A stretch of DNA of 64,000 nt from contig JALGQZ010000015.1 in assembly GCA_023105745.1 (NCBI GenBank), positions 17,086,499-17,150,498 on the forward strand. The letters run 5' to 3'. A program made the translations under genes and the position numbers. A model generated the notes under the pieces. The model searched no databases, was not told the DNA's origin, and was given only the letters and a program-made list of their open reading frames with translations. This document shows, one piece after another, positions 1 to 9,383 of this stretch (position 1 is the first letter of the stretch; every line of letters begins with the position of its first letter). Origin of the DNA: Austropuccinia psidii (lineage: Eukaryota > Basidiomycota > Pucciniomycetes > Pucciniales > Sphaerophragmiaceae).

Positions 1-1131
1 GAGGAATTAAAGGAAAAATAAATTGGAAAGATTAAATTTGGGGGGGAAAAGGAACTCCAGCTCCAAGGGGGAGCTAGACCCCCAAAATCCTTGATGACAG
101 GCGTGGGATGTCAAAATTCACGCAAAGGTTCATCTCTTTTGGCCTGGAATTGAGTTACAGGGTCTGTGGACTCAATTGATGATGAGGTTTTGATACCAAC
201 TGGGGTAGTTTTAGCTGTTGCCAAGAGGGTAAAACTACCCTTAAGATAAAACAATCATAGTAAAAACAGTTTTAACTGGTTTCTACGCCTCTGACACACA
301 TTCTGACGTGTTTTGAAGGCTCTAGGCCTGGTATTGCTATAGTAATGGCTGATTTCAGGGTCTAAAATGGCTAAAAATGGCTTAAACCAGCCCTGTTTGG
401 TCTAAACCAGGGTTCAATGATGCCATAATTGGCTTTTCTGTTGTCAGACTGTTTTTCACGACTGACAAGAGTAAATTTTACTTTTGGAGTAAGAGAATTG
501 ATAGCTATAAAAGAATGTCTTCTTTGCCCCACTTTTCTCTTCATGTTAGAATCTTTTCCTTTTATTAATTAGTTTAAACACTGTTAAACCAATCAATAAG
601 AGATTCCAACCACCTTTCTTATATCATTTTAAACCTTTTAACCAAGTTGAAAAATCATTATAATCATTGTTTGTAACTTTTATAATCATTTTTACCCCTG
701 AACCACCTCAAAAGTGAATTAAAGCATCTTTCATCACTGTTAACTTTGTCACTTTGTTTCCAAATTCACTCTGGTCACTTTTGGGCGTGTTTTCTCTTTA
801 ATATTCTTTTTAAAGACTTTGTTCTTTAATTAATTGCTTGCAGTTTTTTTCTCAATTAATTCCAATTGAAATTGCTCTTGAAGAAATTTCTTTTGTAGCC
901 TTAAAATATCTCTTGTAGAGTATTTTTTGGATAAATTTTTATTGTTGGTAAAACAATAAATTTTTATAATATTATTGTTTTATACTAATAAAGTTATAAA
1001 AGATAAAATTGTCGTGTTTTCTCTTAAAAATAATATTTCATACTATTTATAATTGATTTTTACCTTATACAAATTTTGAGGACAGGAAAAGTACTTGATT
1101 TTTAATCAAAGTTTCATATCCACACCTTACA
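1..1131 (+). repeat. 5' LTR of family 1 copy A (partial)
   Basis: Position 1 aligns with 8249 in the 3' LTR, and the two run in parallel to the common end CACACCTTACA. About 700 bases of U3 are missing at the window edge. The LTR keeps the TATA box and all of R and U5. Confidence 0.95.
506..513 (+). promoter_or_regulatory. Putative TATA box of the family 1 LTR
   Basis: TATAAAAG lies in an AT-rich LTR and is kept in the other family 1 LTRs (about 8754, 10570 and 47819). It is followed by a pyrimidine-rich stretch where transcription could start, which would place R and U5 between about 540 and 1131. The start site is inferred. Confidence 0.55.
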
Positions 1132-1151
1132 TTTGGGGGCCCAGCCGTGAT
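1132..1151 (+). other. Primer-binding site region, family 1 copy A
   Basis: TTTGGGGGCCCAGCCGTGAT follows the LTR end directly. A TGG beginning two bases inside is expected to pair with a tRNA CCA end. Nearly the same sequence follows the 5' LTRs of families B and 2, so the primer is probably shared. I could not name the tRNA. Confidence 0.7.
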
Positions 1152-1277
1152 ATCTTACCTGTGACATATTTTTTACTCTTTTTAAATCTTTTTTCTTATA
1201 TTGAAAAATTTAAAAACATATAAAAAATACTTATAATTCAAAAAATGCATAAAAAATATTTTTTTTTCATATTATAA

Positions 1278-1354
1278 GTGAGGCTTATATTTTTATTTCT
1301 TTTTTGAAATATCCTTTTTTTTACTTAATTAATTGGTTTTTTCATTAATTTTAG
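1278..1354 (+). other. Candidate leader intron 1 (GTGAGG...TTTTAG), family 1 copy A
   Basis: The 77-base stretch begins ATAA|GTGAGG and ends in a T-rich tract plus TTTTAG. Removing it joins a final A to TG and makes an ATG that opens the accessory frame, which otherwise has no ATG. Copy B keeps both sites (acceptor at 48668). No transcript data are available to confirm use. Confidence 0.5.
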
Positions 1355-2266
1355 TGTCTGAAAACGTGGTAAGACAAGAAAACATTGAAACAGCCTCAAC
1401 AGTCACCAGCATTGTTCCTGCAAGCACTATTAATTCAGACCATAATAGTACTGTTATTGTGACTCAAAATAATCAACCTGAACCAATATCCTCTGAACTG
1501 ATTAACTTGGACATAAGTAATACCCTTCAGAAAGCAAAGGATTTGGCCAATAGTAAGTTTTTGAAGTAAAAATACTATTTTAAGCCTTTTTAAAACATAA
1601 TTATGCCTTCATCCAGGTCAGGAGCCAGCTAAAACCCCTCAAGCAGCTCCCAAAAAGGTAATAGACGTGATTATGGCAGAGGCCAATCAGGTACAGAAGG
1701 AAAAGGGTCAGTTGATGACTTCCAAACAACTAAATTGGGTCATTCTGAAGCTGATAATACTATTTTACCTTCAAAAAGAGCTGACAGCGCCACAACAAGC
1801 CTCTGTGGACATATACAAAGCCAGCCACAGTGCATACAACAATGCACTTCAATTCAAGGAGTACCAGATCCTTGCAGACCTGTGGAAGAATTGCATGAAT
1901 TCTTACCTGACAGTAAGAAAATTCCTGGGCCATCCCAACACTTGCAAATTGCTCAATGGATGGCATCCATTGATGGAGAAGAAAAACATGATTCTTTTGA
2001 CACTGGAATGGAGGCAAAACAACCCTCCACCACCCAAACCAGTGCCAAAGACAGCCCCAGTGGCCAGCACCAGCAATTCCAATGTGAAAAAGCAGCCACA
2101 GACTCCAAACAAAGGAAAAGGGAAGACACCAGCGCCAAACCCTTACAGCCAGGGCTACAGAATCCCAAAGATTCAACAGGATGCCATGGAAAATGTATTT
2201 CAGATGGCCATAACCATGATGGAATTACAGAAGAAGGAAGAAGCCAGATTAAGATTCCAGAAATGA
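1355..2266 (+). CDS. Spliced accessory protein overlapping gag, family 1 (about 282 aa)
   Basis: I do not recognise a named family. The proposed message joins 1355-1552 to 1617-2266; with the A donated by the upstream exon this gives 283 codons with no internal stop. The N-terminal exon is Ser/Thr/Asn-rich. Exon 2 has a helical region with W-K-N-C-M-N-S-Y, K-F-L-G and G-W-H-P-L, then a Pro-rich linker, a basic K-G-K-G-K stretch, P-Y-S-Q-G-Y-R-I and a charged C-terminal helix. The same order of motifs is found in families B and 2. The stop TGA overlaps an ATG in the gag frame (ATGA at 2263-2266). No signal peptide or membrane segment is seen, so it is not Env-like. A nucleic-acid-binding or Gag-partner role is a guess from the basic tail. 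Unlike gag-pol of this copy, it is intact. Confidence 0.7.
1553..1616 (+). other. Candidate intron 2 containing the Gag start codon, family 1 copy A
   Basis: 64 bases, GTAAGT...ATCCAG. The Gag ATG (1605) lies 12 bases before its 3' end. Splicing joins the short upstream frame to the 1617-2266 frame without a stop. Copy B has the same intron at 48867-48930 (GTAAGC...ACCAG). Confidence 0.7.
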
Positions 2267-5200
2267 TTTCTGATATATTTGATTCCATCCCAGAGTTGTA
2301 TGATGCTATAAATGATGTGAAAAAACATCTTTCTGATAAAATTGAAACCATTTGTAACAACATTAAAACAAACAACCTGAGTCTGTGCCAAATTAATGAA
2401 ACACTTATGTGTTTTGAAAAGGTTTTAAGAACAATTAAAAATTCCAATAATGATAATTCTTCTAGCAATAAAATAAATGAACAATCTGCCATTATTAAAG
2501 AATTAACAGATAAATATTCTAAATTCAATATTGATGACATAATTGAAACAAGAATTAAACAAGCCATAAATATTATCAAGACAGATAACAAGAAAGTCCT
2601 TGATGACATTTCAAATTCATTTACTGAAGTAAAGACATATACCATTGCTATGAAAAAGTGTTTTGATGCTTCACAAGAAGAAGTATCAAAATTATCAATA
2701 AAATTGAATCAAGTGACTGCTGATAATACAAGACAGACAGAGTTATGGCAAGAACTGACACATAAAGAAGACATGTATAAAATTAAAGTCATAAATTTAA
2801 TACAAAGCTTCCAACATGAATACAGAAATTCCCAAAGGTGTAGCAACAGTAAAATGAATGACATTGAACAAATACTGAACACCTTACCAACAATGTCTAC
2901 ACCTCTGAATCAAAATGAGGGCACAAGAATTCCAAATACACAAGTATTGGATCCTGATAATTCACAATTAAAAAATTAATTATCCACTTCTTTTCATAAC
3001 TTGCAACCATCAATTGGCCAAGCACTCTTGAAAGAAGTTCCAAAACTTAAAGAATGGCCTCACTTCAGTGGTGAAGGAGAGTATGACCATATGGAATTCA
3101 TTAGAGGTATTGACATGATCAAAGAGGATTTTGAATTACCAGACAGATTGGTAACAGCCAGGTTTAACACCTTGTTTACCAGATCAGCTCACAGATGGTA
3201 CATCAAAATAAGACAAGCACATGGACACCAGAGTTGGACTTGGTGGAAAACCCAAATCATCAGCAAATGGGCAAATGATTCTTGGAGGTTTGAAGTTGAA
3301 ACAGCCTTTGAATCTGCCAAATTTAATGTTGATAAAGACAAAGCTTTACCATGGTTTTGCCAACAAAAGGACAGATTAACAGCATTATATCCTGACATGT
3401 CAGAATTTATGATCCATAGAAAAATTCTGAGACAATGTGGAGGTGACTTAGAGCATGCTATCAAAAGCAGGACTACTGAACAATCTTCAGCAGAAGATAT
3501 TGTCAATATACTAGAAGAAGTAACCACCAGAACCAAAATTGGTTCTAGTAGGGTGAATCTCAAAACAAGGTTTAATACACCTTGGAAAGATTCTGTGGAC
3601 AAAAACCCCAAAGAAAATCTTAGTAATATTAAGTATAAATCTGCAGATACAATCAGAAAGTGCCATATTTGCCAAAGCACCACCCATTTAGCCAATACAT
3701 GTCCAAAAAGGGGGAAAATCAATGAAATTGACATTGAAAAGGAACCAGATGTTGAAAAAGAAGACATAACTGAAGACAATTCAGATGATAAGTCATCCAT
3801 ATTTTCTGAATCTTCAAAAGATATAGAAAATATCAATGCCACTTTTGACATCATGGAATCTTATTCCCACTTGCCACAATTGAGCAATGGTCAAGTTGAT
3901 TTATCAAAAGTTCAAGATGCACAGCTTATGAAGACAAAACCAAATAGAGGGAAAGGTTATACAGCTGGTAACTCCTGTATAACAGAAGTGGTGATTGACA
4001 ACAAGCCCACCAAAATTTTGCTTGACCCAGGAGCCTTCTGCTCTTGTGTTGGAAAATCTTTTCTTAAAACTTGTGTACCAAATTTTGAAGACCAATTGTT
4101 ACCAATTGATGGTATAAAATTCAACAGTGCAAGTAACCCAATGAAAGCATTAGGAATATTTGAGACCAATGTCATATTCCCACACATAAATGGGAATTTA
4201 AGGATCACAGTTGAATTTGTTGTTATGGAAAATTGCTCTAGTACCCATTTTATATTGGGAAATGACTATTTAATCATGTATGGGATAGATTTACATGATA
4301 ACAAAGACAGATACTTTACTATTGGAGACAATAAGCGCCAAAAATTTGCCTTTTTACCATTTAATGAACAAATTAAAGTAAACAAAGTATCACCAGTCAA
4401 CTTAGAGTTAGAGAAATTCAAGTCTGAACAGTTAAATGAGGCTGAAATAAGCCTTCATCTGACTGACAAACAAGAAAATGAACTTTCTTCCCTTTTGTAT
4501 GACCACAGAGTAGCATTTGCTACAGACAAAGAACCTCTAGGAGCAATTATTGGCCATGAAGTTGACATCATTCTTAACATTGAGAGACCTTATCCACCAA
4601 TCCTAAGAAGACCTGCTTATCCAGCAAGTCCAAAATCAAGAGAAGCTCTAGAAATTCATATCAAGGAACTTCTGGATCTTGGTGTAATGAGAAAAGTAGG
4701 CCACAATGAAGAAGTAGAAATAACTACACCAGTCATAGTGGCGTGGCATAATGGAAAATCCAGAATGGTTGGGGACTTTAGAGCTCTGAACACTTACACT
4801 GTTCCAGACAGATACCCAATACCAAAAATCCAAATTGCCCTTACTCAAATATCTCAAGCAGTGTATATAACCACTATGGATTCCCTTAAAGGATTCCATC
4901 AAAATGTAGTGACACCAAGAGCAAGAAAATACCTGAGAATTATAGTTCATTGTGGAGTGTATGAATACTTGAGGATGCCCTTTGGTATTAAAAATGCACC
5001 TTCACACTTCCAAAGAATGATGAATGAAATTTTCCCTGAAGAACTCTCAGAGGGATGGTTAATCATTTACATTGATGACATTATTTTCTGTTCCAAGACT
5101 TGGGAAGAGCACATGTACAGATTGTCCAGAGTTTTGAAAAAAATTCAATCAGTCAACATGAAAATCTCTTTGAAGAAATGCCATTTTGGATTTAAAGAAC

Positions 5201-7526
5201 TTAAAGCACTAGGACATGTTGTATCTGGTTTGTCCCTTGGAATTGACAAAATCAAAGTTGCAGCAGTATTGTTAAAACCCATGCCTCAGAATAAGAAGGA
5301 AATTAAGTCATTCTTAGGTTTTGCAGGATATTACAGGCAACACATTAAAGATTTTGCATCCATAGCAAGACCAATTTATAAGTTGTGTGACAAAGACACA
5401 GTATTTTAAATGACTGTTGACAGAGTCAAAGTTTTTGAGTCTCTAAGAGAAGCATTGACCACTGCTCCACTCTTACTGATGCCAGACTTTAAACTACCTT
5501 TCAAACTGTATATTGATGCATCAGGGGATGGACTAGGTGCTGCACTTCACCAAGTTCAGATCATGAATGATAAACCTGCAGAAGGACCCATATGTTTCAT
5601 ATCCAGGCAAATCAAACCAACTGAAGCCAGATATGGAGCAAGTCAGATGGAATGTCTATGCCTTGTCTGGGCCTTGGAGAAATTGAACTAATTCTTAGAG
5701 GGATGTGTTTTTGAAGTGATAACAGATTGTACAGCTGTCAAATCACTTTTGAACATGAAAACACCCAACAGACACATGCTCAGATGGCAAATAGCCATAC
5801 AAGAATACAGAGGCAATATGACTATTGTTCATAAGGATGGGAATATTCATAAGAATGCAGATGGACTAAGCAGATGGCCATTACCAAATAATATTGATAA
5901 TCCTGCTTATGTTCCAGAAAAACCTTCACCACAAATTCCAATAGAAGGAATAAGTGTTACAGACTTGAACACCACCTTTTTTGAAGAAGTCAGAAGTAGT
6001 TACACTCAAGATAAGAATTGTGGCATCTTATGCCAATTACTTAACAAAGACTGTAAAGACAACTCTCTAATAGATGCCTTGGATGACGTATGGAGAAAAT
6101 CTTATGATGAAGGAAGATTTCACCTACTGGATGGTATAATTTACCACAGAACCAAGCACACATGTGTCATGACAGTTGTAGACAGGTCATTAATCAATCT
6201 TGTACTGAAATAATGCCATGATAGTCCCTTTTCAGGACATCCTTCTGAAGACAGAACAAGAGAGAAAGTAAAGAACTGCATATAGTGGCCAATGTGGCAG
6301 AAAGATGTTTCAGAGTATTGCAAAACCTGTGACAGATGCCAAAAGGCAAATAAATCCACTGGCAAAAGACTTGAAAATATGATAAAAATCCAAGAACCAA
6401 ACAGACCTTGGGAAATTGTCCATATGGATTGGGTAGATGGCCTACCACCAGGAGGTGACAGAAGCTATAATGCTTGCCTAGTAATTGTGGACAGATTCAG
6501 TAAAACCCCAATCTTTTTACCATGTCACAAAGATGATACAGCCATGGATACAGCTCTTCTGATATGGAATAAAGTAGTGTCATGGACTGGGATATTTACA
6601 AATATCATCAGTGATAGAGATCCCAAATTCACTTCGGCACTATGGACAAATCTTCACCAATTATTTGGCACTAAACTGTCTTTCTCTATAGCCTACCACC
6701 CACAAACTGATGGCCTGGCTGAAAGGATGATCCAAACCTTAGAGGACATGGTGAGAAGATTTTGTGCATATGGCCTTGAATTCAACGATTGTGATGGATT
6801 TACCCATGATTGGTGTACTCTGTTGCCAGCACTGGAATTAGCATATAAAACATCAATCCATGCCAGTACCAATCAGACTCCTGCTATTCTAGGAAAGGAT
6901 GGAACCTCAAGTTACCCCAAGATTCCTTGAGGAAAGACTTAATTGAAATACATCCCACAGCTGCTAGCTCCAAAGGAATTCTAGAAAAAGCTAGAAATCA
7001 TGCAGTAAGGTGCATGGAGGACTCTTTTTAATATGCTAAAGAAAATTGGGATAAATCACATGCAACTCCAGATTTCAAAGTGGGGGACCTAGTTCTTGTA
7101 TCCACCACTAACTTCAATAACATCAAAGGATGTAAAAAGTTGAAAGACTCCTTTGCAGGACCTTTTGTGATTAAGGCCCTCCATGGAGAAAATGCTGTTG
7201 AAGTAGAGTTATCTGAAGAACTTAGCAATAAGCACCCTACATTTCCAGTAAGCTTGATAAAGCCATATAAATCTAGTGATGCTGAAAAATTTCCCTTGAG
7301 GAATAAGATTCCCCAAGTTATACCTCCTATTGAGACATCTGGTACTAAGAAAATTACCAAAGTTCTTAAAGAAAGTAAATTAAGAACCAAGAAAGTAAGG
7401 GAATACCTTGTTAGGTACAGTGACCCAACTTGTGGAGATGAATGGTTAGAAGAAAAAGATATACCAGAAGCTATCAAACTCCTCAGGATATTAAGACACA
7501 CTAGAAACACCAATATTACAAAGTAA
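1605..7526 (+). pseudogene. gag-pol polyprotein, family 1 copy A (decayed)
   Basis: The frame starts M-P-S at 1605 inside intron 2. It runs through a Ser/Gln/Pro-rich leader (overlapping the accessory frame), a coiled-coil stretch (about 2270-2980), capsid, a CCHC knuckle (3661-3702), protease, RT with YIDD (5068-5079), RNase H (Y-I-D-A near 5510), and integrase with an HHCC finger (about 6214-6345), D (6427), D in S-D-R-D-P and E in L-A-E-R. A G-P-F motif and a chromodomain end it. The protease active site reads D-P-G (4024-4032) where D-S/T-G is usual. Stops lie at 1632, 2977, 5407, 5689, 6211, 6283 and 7029, with a one-base loss near 6897. Comparison with copy B and with conserved motifs shows these as point changes such as GAA to TAA. 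Confidence 0.93.
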
Positions 7527-7536
7527 TATTCTTTTT

Positions 7537-7549
7537 TAGGGGGAGGGAA
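7537..7549 (+). other. Polypurine tract, family 1 copy A
   Basis: AGGGGGAGGGA lies directly before the TGTGAGCC start of the 3' LTR, after a T run. This is the expected plus-strand primer site. Confidence 0.85.
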
Positions 7550-9378
7550 TGTGAGCCTTAGAGGTAATTTCATATACCCAAAAGACCACAAATACAAAAA
7601 ATAACATATTAATATAAATAAAATAAATTTATTTATATTATTAAAATAAAAATCAAAATATAAATATAAAAAATTATATTGAAAATTAAAAATTAATTAC
7701 AATTTAAAAATAAAAATACATTGAATTTTGTAAGTATAAAATTACATTTATACTTGAAAAAATTAAGTAAAAATGAAATTTTAACAAAATTGTGAAAAAA
7801 TAAATAAATTTGGAAAAAAGTGAAATAAAAATGATTATAACTTTTTTTTCAATAAATAAACACATAAAAATTATTTCACCATTGGATTCCTCATAAAAAA
7901 TCAGGTGGGGTCACCTCTGAGTGAAATTCTTGTAACTCAACTCTAAATAAGCTTAAATTAAGTTTTTAGTATTTTCAATACAAAAGTTGAAAATCCTCAA
8001 AACTTTAATTTAATTCACACCACATGTGGTGTTAAGCATCAATTTTTGTGTTAAAATTGAGGTGTTGTGTTTAGTTTAGAAGTTATAAGGAATTGAAGTA
8101 TTTTCAATTGAATTCAATTGAAATTTCAAAATGTGCGCGTGTATTACATAAGTGAACTTTGATTTACATATGAGGTGTCAATTATTACTGTATTGTACTG
8201 TACAATTGAATTGAATTACATATGTAAATTATAAGTATAACACATGATGAGGAATTAAAGGAAAAATAAATTGGAAAGATTAAATTTGGGGGGGGAAAGG
8301 AACTCCAGCTCCAAGGGGGAGCTAGACCACCAAAATCCTTGCTGACAGGCGTGGAATGTCAAAATTCATGCAAAAGTTCATTACTTTTGGCCTGGAATTG
8401 AGTTACAGGGTCTGTGGACTCAATTGATGATGAGGTTTTGATACCAACTGGGGTAGTTTCAGCCGTTGCCAAGAGGGTAAAACTACCCTTAAGATAAAAC
8501 AATCATAGTAAAAACAGTTTTAACTGGTTTCTACGCCTCTGACACACATTCTGACGTGTTTTGAAGGCTCTAGGCCTGGTATTTCTATAGTAATGGCTGA
8601 TTTAAGGGTCTAAAATGGCTAAAAATGGCTTAAACCAGCCCTTTTTGGTCTAAACCAGGGTTCAATGATGCCATAATTGGCTTTTCTGTTGTCAGACTGT
8701 TTTTCACGACTGACAAGAGTAAATTTTACTTTTGGAGTAAGAGAATTGATAGCTATAAAAGAATGTCTTCTTTGCCCCACTTTTCTCTTCATGTTAGAAT
8801 CTTTTCCTTTTATAATTAGTTTAAACATTGTTAAACCAATCAATAAAAGATTCCAACCACCTTTTTTATATCATTTTAAACCTTTTAACCACGTCTAAAA
8901 ATCATTATAATCATTGTTTGTAACTTTTATAATCATTTTTACCCCTGAACCGCCCCAAAAGTGAATTAAAGCATCTTTCATCACTGTAAACTTTGTCACT
9001 TTGTTTCCAAATTCACTCTGGTCACTTTTGGGCGTGTTTTCTCTTTAATATTCTTTTTAAAGACTTTTTTCTTTAATTAATTGCTTGCAGTTCTTTGCTC
9101 AATTAATTCCAATTGAAATTGCTCTTGAAGAAAATTTTTTTGTAGCCTTAAAATATCTCTTGTAGAGTATTTTTTGGATACCTTTTTATTGTTGGTAAAA
9201 CAATAAATTTTTATAATATTATTGTTTTATACTAATAAAGTTATAAACAATAAAATTGGCGTGTTTTCTCTTAAAAATAATATTTCATACCATTTTTAAT
9301 TGATTTTTACCTTATACAAATTTTGAGGACAGGAAAAGTACTTGATTCTTAATCAAAGTTTCATATCCACACCTTACA
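7550..9378 (+). repeat. 3' LTR of family 1 copy A (1829 bp)
   Basis: It begins TGTGAGCC and ends CACCTTACA. It matches the 5' LTR closely over the shared 1.13 kb, with scattered substitutions. It is followed by CTGGG and then at once by another LTR of the same family. Confidence 0.95.
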
Positions 9379-9383
9379 CTGGG

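Larger units (their letters stand above)
1..9378 (+). mobile_element. Ty3/gypsy (chromovirus-type) LTR retrotransposon, family 1 copy A, 5' end cut by window
   Basis: The element has a 5' LTR (its first ~700 bases lie outside the window), a primer-binding site, an accessory frame, gag, protease, RT, RNase H, integrase and a C-terminal chromodomain, a polypurine tract and a 3' LTR. The order protease-RT-RNase H-integrase is that of Ty3/gypsy. It sits with the following extra LTR inside family B, whose reverse transcriptase gene is cut at the pentamer CTGGG. The pol frame carries seven stops and one base deletion, so the copy is dead for Gag-Pol, although its accessory frame is intact. Confidence 0.95.

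Noticed and set aside
73..86. Tf1-like self-priming, with the CCCCCAAA segment of the family 1 LTR as the RNA 5' end
   Set aside because: The segment lies more than 400 bases upstream of the TATA box, so it would not be at the transcript 5' end.
1355..2266. Accessory frame as an envelope-like gene
   Set aside because: No signal peptide or transmembrane segment, and it lies upstream of gag rather than downstream of pol.
1605..7526. Repeat-induced point mutation as the cause of the stops
   Set aside because: Most stops in copy A are GAA to TAA or TAY to TAA transversions, not C to T changes.
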